Below are positions 1-7,220 of a stretch of 21,586 nt of DNA, one piece after another. Position 1 is the first letter of the stretch, and every line of letters begins with the position of its first letter. Location of the stretch: the NCBI GenBank assembly GCA_046294495.1, contig JBKBKV010000029.1, positions 1 to 21,586 of the forward strand, given 5' to 3'. The stretch is from HRBIN23 sp046294495 (lineage in GTDB: Bacteria; Chloroflexota; Dehalococcoidia; Lucifugimonadales; HRBIN23). The notes beneath the pieces are model-generated. The model was not told the DNA's origin and ran no database searches. It was given only the letters and a program-made list of their open reading frames with translations. Made by a program: the position numbers and the translations under genes.

Positions 1-27
1 CACGCCCTGAGGGGCAGCCCCTTTCCC

Positions 28-56
28 TTGCGCCGAGGGGCCAGGTCCCCTATCTT
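28..56 (+). promoter_or_regulatory. putative sigma70-type promoter of radC
   Basis: TTGCGC at 28-33 and TATCTT at 51-56 are separated by exactly 17 nt, matching the -35/-10 consensus at four of six positions each. The predicted transcript start near 63 leaves a leader of about 10-25 nt before radC. The call rests on consensus matching only. Confidence 0.4.
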
Positions 57-85
57 CTCTTTGAAATGGCAGTATGGAGGGTGCT

Positions 86-805
86 GTGCCCGCTTATCAC
101 GACAAAAGAGCCCCAAGCCCACCCCGTATCCACGATATGCCCCTTGGTGAACGCCCTCGGGAGCGTCTGAGGTCAGCGGGGCCTGGGGCCCTCAGCCACG
201 CCGAGTTAGTAGCCATCCTGCTTCGCACAGGCCAGGCAGGGGAGAGCGCTCTTGCCCTGGCCCAGCGCCTTCTTTCCACTTTTGGGGGGTTAGGGGGCTT
301 GGCCAATGCCTCCTTCGCCGAGTTGGAGCGAGTGAAAGGTTTGGGGCTGGCCAAGGCTGCCCAGGTGCACGCTGCCCTGGAGTTGGGGAAGCGCCTGCTC
401 ACCCTGCCCCTGGAGGAGCGCCCGGCCGTTCGGGGGCCTGGGGACATCGCATCCCTACTTATGGCCGACATGTCCCTTCTTCCCCAGGAGAGCCTGCGGG
501 TAGTGCTGCTAGACACCCGCAACCATGTGCTTGGGGTGCAAGAGGTCTACCGAGGGAATGTGAACACTGCGCTGGTGCGCACGGCGGAGGTCTTCCGGGA
601 GGCGGTGCGCCAGACCTGCCCCTCGGTTATCGTGGTGCACAACCACCCCTCGGGCGACCCCACCCCCAGCGCCGAGGATGTGGAGATTACCAGTCGCCTG
701 CTGGCGGCAGGGCGTTTGCTGGACATTGATGTTCTGGACCACATCGTGATTGGCAAAGGGCGGTGGGTTAGCCTGAAAGCCCAGGGCCTGGGCTTCCCCC
801 CATAG
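86..805 (+). CDS. radC: RadC family JAB/MPN domain protein
   Basis: RadC-family (UPF0758) protein. The N-terminal third is a helix-hairpin-helix-like region (LSHAELVAILLRTG, then VKGLGLAKAAQ) and the C-terminal half is a JAB1/MPN metalloprotease-like domain. The metal motif is intact: HNHPSGDPTPSAED supplies H-x-H plus the distal Asp (residues 189, 191 and 202 counted from the ATG at 74). Length is about 240 aa, normal for the family. An ATG at 74 opens the same frame, but no Shine-Dalgarno sequence precedes it. The GTG at 86 has GGAGG at 76-80, so I prefer 86; the family's conserved part begins only at MPLGERPRERL, so the sequence before it is not informative. The historic link to DNA repair or recombination is weak and the true biochemical role in bacteria is unsettled. 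The gene has its own promoter and is separated from trpD by another promoter. Confidence 0.92.
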   Translation: MPAYHDKRAPSPPRIHDMPLGERPRERLRSAGPGALSHAELVAILLRTGQAGESALALAQRLLSTFGGLGGLANASFAELERVKGLGLAKAAQVHAALELGKRLLTLPLEERPAVRGPGDIASLLMADMSLLPQESLRVVLLDTRNHVLGVQEVYRGNVNTALVRTAEVFREAVRQTCPSVIVVHNHPSGDPTPSAEDVEITSRLLAAGRLLDIDVLDHIVIGKGRWVSLKAQGLGFPP

Positions 806-812
806 GCGGATG

Positions 813-841
813 TTGAGCCAGTCCCCTCCTTTCCCTACAAT
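813..841 (+). promoter_or_regulatory. putative sigma70-type promoter of trpDCF
   Basis: TTGAGC (813-818), a 17-nt spacer and TACAAT (836-841) form one of the best consensus promoters in the window, directly after the radC stop. A start near 848 gives a leader of only about 29 nt before trpD. That leaves no room for a leader peptide, attenuator hairpins or a T-box, so control would have to act at initiation or elsewhere. Confidence 0.55.
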
Positions 842-876
842 GGAAACAAAACCCCTTGCAAAACTAGAGAGCCGTT

Positions 877-1902
877 ATGCTTCGTGAGGCCCTGGAACTC
901 CTGGTGGCCCGCCGCCCCCTCTCCCAAGCCCAGGCCGCCCAGGTGATGGGGGAGATTATGGAGGGAAAGGCCACCTCTGCCCAAATCGCCGCCTTCCTGG
1001 TGGCCCTCCGTATGAAGGGGGAGACGCCTGAAGAGGTGGCAGGGATGGCCCAGGCTATGCGCAGCAAAGCCCTTCGCGTAGAGGTGCCCTTCCCATTGCT
1101 GGATACCTGCGGGACAGGAGGCGACCGCTCTGGCACCTTCAACATATCCACGGCGGCAGCCATCGTATGCGCCGCCGCAGGGGCTAAGGTGGCCAAGCAC
1201 GGCAACCGCGCCGTCTCCAGCGCTTCAGGGAGCGCCGACTTGGTGGAGGCGTGTGGGGTGCGTATTGACCTGGGGCCGCAAGGGGTGGCCCAGTGCATTA
1301 GGGATGTGGGCATCGGCTTCTGCTTTGCACCCATCTTCCATCCCGCTATGAAGCACGCCGCCCCCACCCGGCGGGAGATAGGCATCCGCACTGTCTTCAA
1401 CATCCTGGGGCCCCTCACCAACCCCGCCGGCGCCCAGTTCCAGGTATTGGGGGTGGCGGACGACGCTTTGGGTAACCTAATGGCGCAGGTGCTCCGCCTC
1501 CTGGGAGTGCAAAGGGCGTGGGTGGTGCACGGAGAGGATGGCCTGGACGAGATTACCCTGTGCGCCCCAACAAGGGTGTGGGAAGTGGACCATGAAGGAG
1601 TGCGCTCCTTCACCCTTGCACCAGAGGAGGTAGGCCTACCCCGTGCCCATCCCGAGGATCTGAAAGGGGGCACTGCCCAGGAGAACGCCCAGCGCCTGCG
1701 CGCCATACTGCAGGGGGAGCGCAGCCCTCTGCGGGACGCAGTGCTTCTGAACGCAGGGGCAGGGCTGGTGGTTTATGGGAAGGCCGGAACCTTGCAAGGG
1801 GGCCTGTCATTGGCCCGGCAGGCGGTGGATAGCGGAGCCGCCCTGGCGGTGTTGGAGCGATGGGCCAGGGTAAGCCACCAGGCAACAGGGGCACAAGGGT
1901 AA
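877..1902 (+). CDS. trpD: anthranilate phosphoribosyltransferase
   Basis: Second step of tryptophan synthesis: transfers phosphoribosyl from PRPP to anthranilate. The 341 aa match the usual TrpD length. The glycine-rich PRPP site is DTCGTGGDRSGTFNIST (about residues 76-92). It is followed by KHGNRAVSSASGSADLVEA, which holds the KHGN and S-S-x-S-G-S-A-D signatures of the family, and by the conserved GPLTNPAGA segment. There is no fused glutamine amidotransferase (TrpG) domain, so anthranilate synthase must be encoded elsewhere. It starts about 29 nt after the predicted transcript start and is followed after 4 nt by trpC, so it is first in a trpDCF transcription unit. Confidence 0.97.
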   Translation: MLREALELLVARRPLSQAQAAQVMGEIMEGKATSAQIAAFLVALRMKGETPEEVAGMAQAMRSKALRVEVPFPLLDTCGTGGDRSGTFNISTAAAIVCAAAGAKVAKHGNRAVSSASGSADLVEACGVRIDLGPQGVAQCIRDVGIGFCFAPIFHPAMKHAAPTRREIGIRTVFNILGPLTNPAGAQFQVLGVADDALGNLMAQVLRLLGVQRAWVVHGEDGLDEITLCAPTRVWEVDHEGVRSFTLAPEEVGLPRAHPEDLKGGTAQENAQRLRAILQGERSPLRDAVLLNAGAGLVVYGKAGTLQGGLSLARQAVDSGAALAVLERWARVSHQATGAQG

Positions 1903-1906
1903 GGCT

Positions 1907-2701
1907 ATGCCCAGCATCCTAGACGCTATCCTGCACGAGAAGCGTAAAGAGGTGGATGCCCAGCAGGAACGCCTCCCCCTGGCCTCTTTAGAACGCCAGG
2001 TGGCTACCCTACCCCCTCCCCTGAACCTCTCCGGTGCCCTGTGGGGCGAGGGCATCCGCCTCATCGCCGAGGTCAAACGCGCCTCTCCCTCTAAAGGCCC
2101 TCTGAACCCCAATCTGGACCCCCACTCTATGGCCCTTCTATATGCCAGAAGTGGCGCCTCGGCCATCTCCGTCCTTACCGACCACCACTTCCAGGGGAGC
2201 CTGGACGACCTGCGCCTAGTAGCAGAGGCTGTGCACCCTTTAGGGGTGCCGGTGCTCCGCAAGGACTTCATCCTTGACCCATACCAACTCTACGAGGCCC
2301 GCGCCGCCGGGGCAGATGGGGTGCTCCTTATCGTCGCCGCCTTATCCCAGGAGGGGTTGACGACCCTTTTGCGAGAGGCGCGTGGGCTATGGCTACAGTG
2401 CCTGGTGGAGGTGCACACGGAGGGAGAACTGGAGCGGGCCTTGTTGGCCGGGGCGGAGATCATCGGCATAAACAATCGCAACCTGCACACCTTCCACACA
2501 GATCTGGCGGTAACGGAGCGCCTGGCTCCCCGCATCCCTAGGGGCAAGGTTGTTGTAAGCGAGAGCGGCATCGCCACCCGAAAGGATGTGGTGCGGGTGC
2601 GAAAGGCGGGGGCACACGCGGTGTTGGTGGGGGAGGCGCTGGTAACCAGCCCTGACCCTGCGGCCAAGCTGCGGGAACTAGTAGGAGATTTGCGAGGGTA
2701 A
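1907..2701 (+). CDS. trpC: indole-3-glycerol-phosphate synthase
   Basis: Closes the indole ring: converts CdRP to indole-3-glycerol phosphate. It is a single TIM-barrel protein of 264 aa, not fused to TrpF as in enteric bacteria. Catalytic positions are recognisable: E55 and K57 in IAEVKRASPSKGPL, K119 in VLRKDFILDPYQ, E168 in LVEVHTEGEL, N190 in GINNRNL and E219/S220 in VVSESGI. It lies 4 nt after trpD and 4 nt before trpF, with AAGGGTAAGG across the trpD stop acting as ribosome-binding site. Tight spacing indicates co-transcription and probably translational coupling. Confidence 0.97.
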   Translation: MPSILDAILHEKRKEVDAQQERLPLASLERQVATLPPPLNLSGALWGEGIRLIAEVKRASPSKGPLNPNLDPHSMALLYARSGASAISVLTDHHFQGSLDDLRLVAEAVHPLGVPVLRKDFILDPYQLYEARAAGADGVLLIVAALSQEGLTTLLREARGLWLQCLVEVHTEGELERALLAGAEIIGINNRNLHTFHTDLAVTERLAPRIPRGKVVVSESGIATRKDVVRVRKAGAHAVLVGEALVTSPDPAAKLRELVGDLRG

Positions 2702-2705
2702 AAGC

Positions 2706-3356
2706 ATGCTGGTGAAAATCTGCGGCCTGCGCAGTGCCGATGAGATGCTAGTTGCCGCCGAGGCGGGTGCCGACATGCTGGGCATCGTATTCGTCCCCCG
2801 CGTGCGTCGTCGGGTAGAGCCTCCCCTTGCCCAGGCCATGGTGTCCCGCTTCCGCCAGGAGCGCCGGGGCAAGCCTGTCCCACGCATCGTGGGCGTCTTT
2901 GCCGACCAGCCCCTGGAGGAGGTGCAGGGTGTCGTCCGAGAGGTGAGACTGGATATGGTTCAACTCTGCGGACACGAGGAGATCCCCTATGCCCTAAAGG
3001 TGGGCATACCCGTGGTGAAGGCGGTGCACATCCACACCTCCGGCCACGCCCAGATAGAGGAGGCAGAACATCAGATAACCGCTCTGGAGGCGGCGGGCAT
3101 CCTCCCCCTGCTGGACAGGGACGGGGGCACCCAGCCGGGAGGTCTGGGCCAGCCCTTTGACTGGGGCATCGCCCAGGCGCTGGCCCGGCGTGGGCATCGT
3201 TTCCTGCTGGCCGGGGGCCTCACTCCGGAGAATGTGGTAGAAGCGGTGCGTTTGGTGCGTCCTTACGGGGTGGATGTGTCCAGTGGGGTGGAGAGCAACG
3301 GCGTGAAGAACCCCGCGAAGGTGCTGGCCTTCATAACGGCGGCGCGGCGGGCCTAG
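2706..3356 (+). CDS. trpF: phosphoribosylanthranilate isomerase
   Basis: Amadori isomerisation of PRA to CdRP, the step between TrpD and TrpC. It is a 216-aa TIM barrel of normal length. The catalytic Cys is C6 in VKICGL and the general acid Asp is D137 in PLLDRDGG. The phosphate-binding end has PGGLGQPFDW (GGLG where GGTG is usual), LLAGGLTPENV and GVDVSSGVES. GAGGG with a 7-nt spacer precedes the ATG inside the end of trpC. It is the last intact gene before a 400-nt break, so it probably ends the first trp segment. Confidence 0.96.
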   Translation: MLVKICGLRSADEMLVAAEAGADMLGIVFVPRVRRRVEPPLAQAMVSRFRQERRGKPVPRIVGVFADQPLEEVQGVVREVRLDMVQLCGHEEIPYALKVGIPVVKAVHIHTSGHAQIEEAEHQITALEAAGILPLLDRDGGTQPGGLGQPFDWGIAQALARRGHRFLLAGGLTPENVVEAVRLVRPYGVDVSSGVESNGVKNPAKVLAFITAARRA

Positions 3357-3393
3357 TGGTTGTTACGCACCCTCTGTTGGGGTATTCTGTGGT

Positions 3394-3606
3394 TTGGGGA
3401 TACGGGTGATGGCTCCGCCAGACTTGCACATCCGGGCGTGGCAACTGGCAAAGGCCTGCGGCTTGCCACGGGTGTATGATATGCACTACGCGGCACTGGC
3501 CGAAAGTCAGCGGTGTCCCCTCTACACTGCCGACCAGCGTCTCGTGCGTGCCTTGGGCCCCCAGCGGCCATGGGCCCATTGGGTAGTAGGCGAGAGTGGG
3601 CAATAG
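3394..3606 (+). pseudogene. C-terminal remnant of a VapC-like PIN domain toxin
   Basis: The reading frame, opened by TTG at 3394, reads APPDLHIRAWQLAKACGLP, then VYDMHYAALAE, then PLYTADQRLVRAL and a final WAHWVVG. This is the typical second half of a VapC-type PIN ribonuclease: the helix before the third acidic residue (D29 in VYD), the TAD motif (D47), and the closing W-x-x-W-V strand. The first half, with the N-terminal catalytic Asp and the Glu, is absent. Upstream the same frame reaches stops at 3334 and 3304 inside trpF, so there is no room for it. No VapB-like antitoxin is visible. I read it as a dead toxin left by an insertion and deletion between trpF and trpB. A small expressed fragment cannot be excluded. 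Confidence 0.7.
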
Positions 3607-3612
3607 CAAAAG

Positions 3613-3632
3613 GCCGGGGGCTTTCGCCCGGC
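3613..3632 (+). terminator. GC-rich hairpin after the PIN remnant, possible weak terminator
   Basis: GCCGGG (3613-3618) and CCCGGC (3627-3632) form a 6-bp perfect stem with an 8-nt loop, 7 nt after the remnant's stop codon. No U-run follows, so intrinsic termination would be inefficient. It could equally be a processing or pausing hairpin between the trpDCF and trpB segments. Confidence 0.22.
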
Positions 3633-3644
3633 TGGTAAGGGCTG

Positions 3645-3776
3645 GTGCGCCACTGCGTTGAGTATTGGACCAGACTTCATAACGAGCGCAGCAAATACGA
3701 CCGAAACTTGGAGCAAGAACTCACGGGGGCGAGGAGAGACTTGCCCATGAAAGGACATGGCCATGACAACACCTGA
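3645..3776 (+). other. short upstream frame overlapping the trpB start (43 codons)
   Basis: Between the PIN remnant and trpB one frame is open from GTG 3645 to TGA 3774-3776, encoding a charged peptide (for example NERSKYDRNLEQELTGARRD). It runs through the trpB start in a different frame. Inside it, ATG 3747 has GAGGAG about 10 nt upstream and would make a 9-residue peptide ending within trpB. The peptide has a single Trp, so it is not a classical trp leader peptide. I recognise no family. It may be a relic of the same insertion as the PIN fragment, a chance frame, or an upstream ORF that tunes trpB translation. I see no convincing promoter in 3607-3762. Confidence 0.15.
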
Positions 3777-4977
3777 TACCACTACTCTCCCCGACGCCCG
3801 CGGGCGCTTTGGCCCCTACGGGGGGCGCTTCGTCCCCGAAACCCTCATGAGCGCCCTGGCAGAACTGGAGGAGGCCTACCTCCACGCCCGCCGGGATCCC
3901 TCGTTCCACCAGGAGTTGACCCACCTGCTCCGTTCCTACGCCGGGCGTCCCACGCCCCTTACCTTCGCCCGCAACTTCACCGCACACCTGGGTGGGGGCA
4001 AGGTGTATCTGAAGCGGGAGGACCTGGCCCACACCGGCGCCCACAAGATCAACAACGCCCTGGGGCAGGCCCTGCTGGCCAAACGCATGGGCAAGGGGCG
4101 AGTCATCGCCGAAACCGGCGCCGGCCAGCACGGCGTGGCCACCGCTACCGCCTGCGCCGTCCTCGGCCTGGAATGTGTGGTTTATATGGGAACCGAGGAC
4201 ATGGAGCGCCAGGCTTTGAATGTCTTCCGCATGCGACTGCTGGGAGCCGAGGTGCGCCCCGTGGAAGGGGGCTCCCGCACACTGAAAGATGCCATCAACG
4301 AGGCTATGCGGGACTGGGTAACCCATGTGCGCACCACTTTCTATATCCTGGGAAGCGTGGTAGGCCCCCACCCCTATCCAACGATGGTGAGGGACTTCCA
4401 ATCAGTGATAGGCCTGGAGACGCGTCAGCAACTCCAGGAGGCCGAAGGACGCCTGCCCGACTACCTCATCGCCTGTGTGGGCGGTGGGAGCAACGCCATA
4501 GGCCTCTTTTACCCCTTCCTAAATGACCCTGGTGTGCGCCTTATCGGCGTGGAGGCAGGGGGCAAGGGTCTGGAGACAGGCCAACACGCCGCCTCTCTCA
4601 CGGCTGGACGACCTGGGGTGCTCCACGGCTCCTACAGCTACCTTCTTCAGGATAGGCACGGGCAGGTGCTACCGACCCACAGCATCTCGGCTGGCCTGGA
4701 CTACCCAGGCGTAGGCCCGGAACACGCCTGGCTGAAGGACACGGGGCGCGCTACCTATACTGCGGTAACAGACCAGGAGGCCCTGGAGGGCCTGACCCTC
4801 CTCTCCCGTTTAGAAGGCGTTATACCGGCTCTGGAGCCGGCCCACGCCGTAGCCTATGCCATGCGCCTGGTGCCCACTCTTTCCCCTTCTGACCTGGTGG
4901 TTATAGGCGTTAGTGGGCGTGGGGATAAAGATATGGAGACAGTGGCCAAGGCCCTGGAGAGGCAGGGGCACCCGTGA
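3763..4977 (+). CDS. trpB: tryptophan synthase beta chain (TrpB1 type)
   Basis: PLP enzyme joining indole and serine to make tryptophan. About 404 aa, a TrpB1-type length. HTGAHKINNALGQ carries the PLP Schiff-base lysine, ETGAGQHGVATA the catalytic Glu region, GGGSNAIGLF the PLP-phosphate loop and SGRGDKD the C-terminal motif; NVFRMRLLGAEV and PHPYPTMVRDFQ are also family hallmarks. An ATG at 3757 is in frame, but AAAGGA at 3750-3755 is correctly spaced only for ATG 3763, which I prefer. The partner gene trpA is not downstream, where it is nearly always found. Instead the stop codon overlaps the GTG of a zinc-finger membrane protein. TrpB1 normally needs TrpA for indole channelling, so trpA is expected elsewhere in the genome. 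Confidence 0.97.
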   Translation: MTTPDTTTLPDARGRFGPYGGRFVPETLMSALAELEEAYLHARRDPSFHQELTHLLRSYAGRPTPLTFARNFTAHLGGGKVYLKREDLAHTGAHKINNALGQALLAKRMGKGRVIAETGAGQHGVATATACAVLGLECVVYMGTEDMERQALNVFRMRLLGAEVRPVEGGSRTLKDAINEAMRDWVTHVRTTFYILGSVVGPHPYPTMVRDFQSVIGLETRQQLQEAEGRLPDYLIACVGGGSNAIGLFYPFLNDPGVRLIGVEAGGKGLETGQHAASLTAGRPGVLHGSYSYLLQDRHGQVLPTHSISAGLDYPGVGPEHAWLKDTGRATYTAVTDQEALEGLTLLSRLEGVIPALEPAHAVAYAMRLVPTLSPSDLVVIGVSGRGDKDMETVAKALERQGHP

Positions 4978-5474
4978 GCCTGGAGTGCGCCTTCCATCCC
5001 GGGGTGGAAACAGCCCTCCGCTGCGGGCGGTGCGAGCGCCCCATCTGCCCCCGGTGCCTCGTGCACACCCCTGTGGGCGCACGCTGTCGGCAGTGCGCCC
5101 AGGTGCGCCGCCTCCCTACATATACCCTAACACCCGCCTATGCCCTGCGGGGCCTGGCCGCTGGGTTGGGCGTGGGGCTGACGGTGGGGCTAGGCATCAG
5201 CGGCCTTCTCTCTCTGATGCCCATACCTTTGATGCTCCTGGGATGGATAGTGCCCCTCTATTTCATAGGGGCGGGGTTCGCAGTAGGTGAGGCGGTGAGC
5301 CTGGCCACCAACCGCAAGCGGGGGCTGTGGCTTCAGGGCATAGCCCTTCTAGGGTTCCTTGTGGCGTTTCTGGTGCCTGCTCTCCTGGTGCCCGCCTTCA
5401 TGTTATGGAAAGACATCTTCTCCCTCGCCGGGTTTATAGTAGGCATCGCCCTGGTTATATCACGGGTGCGGTAG
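4974..5474 (+). CDS. B-box-type zinc finger integral membrane protein
   Basis: A 166-aa protein beginning with a small zinc-binding module and continuing as a membrane domain. The first 41 residues hold C5, H8, C17/C20, C25/C28, H31 and C38/C41: paired CxxC knuckles in the style of bacterial B-box zinc fingers. From about residue 55 to the end are about four hydrophobic segments (LAAGLGVGLTVGLGISGLL; MPIPLMLLGWIVPLYFIGA; GIALLGFLVAFLVPALLVP; FSLAGFIVGIALVI). The zinc finger probably faces the cytoplasm. The start is GTG 4974, which overlaps the trpB TGA (GTGA), so translation is coupled to trpB. Function unknown; no enzymatic motif. Similar B-box plus multi-TM proteins occur in Chloroflexota and other bacteria. 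Its place where trpA would be is probably coincidental. Confidence 0.8.
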   Translation: MSLECAFHPGVETALRCGRCERPICPRCLVHTPVGARCRQCAQVRRLPTYTLTPAYALRGLAAGLGVGLTVGLGISGLLSLMPIPLMLLGWIVPLYFIGAGFAVGEAVSLATNRKRGLWLQGIALLGFLVAFLVPALLVPAFMLWKDIFSLAGFIVGIALVISRVR

Positions 5475-5519
5475 TGGGGCGGTGTAGCACCATCCGAAAG
5501 CGTCCGCTAGTTGGCCGCC

Positions 5520-5535
5520 GGCCGTTCTAACGGCC
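5520..5535. terminator. hairpin between convergent genes, possible bidirectional terminator
   Basis: GGCCGT (5520-5525), loop TCTA and ACGGCC (5530-5535) form a 6-bp perfect stem. It lies 45 nt after the zinc-finger gene and overlaps the stop codon of the convergent aroK-aroB gene. There is no U-tract on either strand, so the assignment is weak. The rest of the 52-nt gap shows nothing else. Confidence 0.25.
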
Positions 5536-7164
5536 CGTAATCTCCAGAAGCGCCTCGTCCACTATCTCCTGGGGCACATCGTCCCGCACCACAGCCCGCC
5601 CCACGTCGGCCAGGAGCACCCACCGCAGGCCCTTCCCCGCCCGCTTCTTGTCCACCGCCATACCTGCCTTGATGGCCTGGGGGGCCACGCCCGGGCAGGA
5701 AGTAGGGAGACCAAAGCGTTCCAGCACCCGACGCTGGCGCTCCAGCCCATCGGCAGACAGAAGCCCCATCCGCTGGCTGATGCGCCCCTCTGCCATCATC
5801 CCCACTGCCACCGCCTCCCCGTGTAGATAGCCCGTATAACCTGTGGCCTGCTCCAGGGCGTGTCCTACTGTGTGCCCATAGTTCAGTAGGATACGCATCC
5901 CCAGGGTCTCCTTCTCATCCTGGGACACCACCTCCGCCTTGATGGCCATAGAGCGTCGGAGCACAGGCACTGCAACGGTGCGCTCCAGGCGCAAAAGGGC
6001 TTCTGCCTGCTCCTCAAAAGTGCGGAAGAGGTCCGCATCCAGGATGAGGCCATGCTTTATGGCTTCTGCCCATCCTTCTCGCAGGGCACGGGGGGCAAGG
6101 GTGCCCAGGGTGGCGGCGTCGGCCAACACGAGGCGAGGCTGATAAAAGGCGCCCACCAGGTTCTTCCCCTCTGGCAGGTCTACACCCGTCTTGCCCCCAA
6201 TGGAGGCGTCCACCATGCCCAGCAGGGTTGTGGGCACTTGGACAAAGGGCATGCCCCGGTTGTAGGTGGCCGCCACGAAGCCTGCCAGGTCGCCCACCAC
6301 ACCACCCCCAACGGCCACGATGAGGTGTCCCCGCTGGGCTTTCAGGGAGGCCAGCCACTCATATGCCAGGCGCACCGTGTCCAGGGTTTTAGACGCCTCC
6401 CCCGGTGGGAAGGTAAAGATGTGGGTGGGGATGCCCGCCTCCTCTAGTGCGGTTTGCACCTTCCGCCCCCATGCGTAAAATACGGCGCGGTCGGTTATCA
6501 GGTAGGCGGTGGACCCCAAGCCCATGCGTTGGAGCCTCTCTCCAAGGGTGGGGAGTAGCCCCCACCCGGCATAGACGGGATAGGGGCCTGTGGAAGTGTG
6601 GACCAGTGCCGCCAAATCGTTGTCGTCAGGGTGGACAAGGAAGCGCCGCCGCCCCATATCCCACCCCCGCACCACCTCCCGGGCCGCCTCTCCCAGGGCG
6701 AGGTGGTCGGTATGGACGGTCCAGTCGGCCAGGGCATATAGGGACTGGCGCTGGGCCTTCAGATGACGGATACGCTCCAGTGGGTCGGGGCCTGCAAGGA
6801 GGGGGCGCACTTCGTCCTCCGCCTGGGCCAGGCGTTGCAAGACCGTCTCAGGGCGAGCCTCCAGGCACACCACCACACCCGAGGCGAACATCTGTCGGCG
6901 GTTCTCCTCGGCAAGGATGGCGCCACCCCCTGTGGCGATGACGGTGGGTTGGGAATAGGCCAAGGCGTTGGCGAGGGTTTGGGACTCCAGGGCGCGGAAG
7001 GTCTGTTCCCCCTCTTCGGCGAAGATGCGCTCTATAGGCTTGCCCGCCCGCCGCACAACTTCTGCATCGGTGTCCAGGAAGGGCCAACCCAGGAGGCGGG
7101 CGGCCTCCTTCCCAACAGCGGACTTACCTGTTCCTGCAAAGCCGATAAGAATAAGGTGGGGCAT
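5527..7164 (-). CDS. aroKB: bifunctional shikimate kinase / 3-dehydroquinate synthase (AroK-AroB fusion)
   Basis: A 545-aa fusion. Residues 1 to about 168 are shikimate kinase: Walker A GFAGTGKS (8-15), D31/D33 in FLDTD, R57 in the substrate site, GGG at 79-81 and lid R120 in VRPLL. Residues about 172-545 are 3-dehydroquinate synthase: NAD-binding VAVGGGVVGDLAGF, VPTTLLGMVDASIGGKTG, and metal ligands E367 (EGWAEAIKHG), H431 (NYGHTVGHALE) and H448 (YLHGEAVAVGM). Both active sites look intact. The gene thus encodes steps 2 and 5 of the shikimate pathway. The frame is open upstream to 7380, but that part is a shadow of aroC. ATG 7164 has AGGAGG 10 nt upstream and starts directly on the kinase fold. 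It is the last gene of the coil-aroE-aroC-aroKB operon, 56 nt after aroC. Fusions in this order are known, for example in Thermotoga maritima. Confidence 0.96.
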   Translation of the reverse strand: MPHLILIGFAGTGKSAVGKEAARLLGWPFLDTDAEVVRRAGKPIERIFAEEGEQTFRALESQTLANALAYSQPTVIATGGGAILAEENRRQMFASGVVVCLEARPETVLQRLAQAEDEVRPLLAGPDPLERIRHLKAQRQSLYALADWTVHTDHLALGEAAREVVRGWDMGRRRFLVHPDDNDLAALVHTSTGPYPVYAGWGLLPTLGERLQRMGLGSTAYLITDRAVFYAWGRKVQTALEEAGIPTHIFTFPPGEASKTLDTVRLAYEWLASLKAQRGHLIVAVGGGVVGDLAGFVAATYNRGMPFVQVPTTLLGMVDASIGGKTGVDLPEGKNLVGAFYQPRLVLADAATLGTLAPRALREGWAEAIKHGLILDADLFRTFEEQAEALLRLERTVAVPVLRRSMAIKAEVVSQDEKETLGMRILLNYGHTVGHALEQATGYTGYLHGEAVAVGMMAEGRISQRMGLLSADGLERQRRVLERFGLPTSCPGVAPQAIKAGMAVDKKRAGKGLRWVLLADVGRAVVRDDVPQEIVDEALLEITGR

Positions 7165-7220
7165 AGGTTTCAGGCCTCCTCCGCTATCAACGGGCCTCTC
7201 ACTGGCAGCAGTCGCCCTCT

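Noticed and set aside
36..51. AGGGG/CCCCT hairpin followed by a T-rich stretch, as terminator of an upstream gene
   Set aside because: Stem of only 5 bp; it coincides with the spacer and -10 of the more convincing radC promoter, and the upstream gene is not visible.
864..1706. 280-residue frame antisense to trpD
   Set aside because: Shadow of trpD, composition typical of antisense frames in GC-rich DNA.
3607..3762. T-box or Trp attenuator before trpB
   Set aside because: No T-box consensus, no run of Trp codons, and only one modest hairpin without a competing partner or U-tract.
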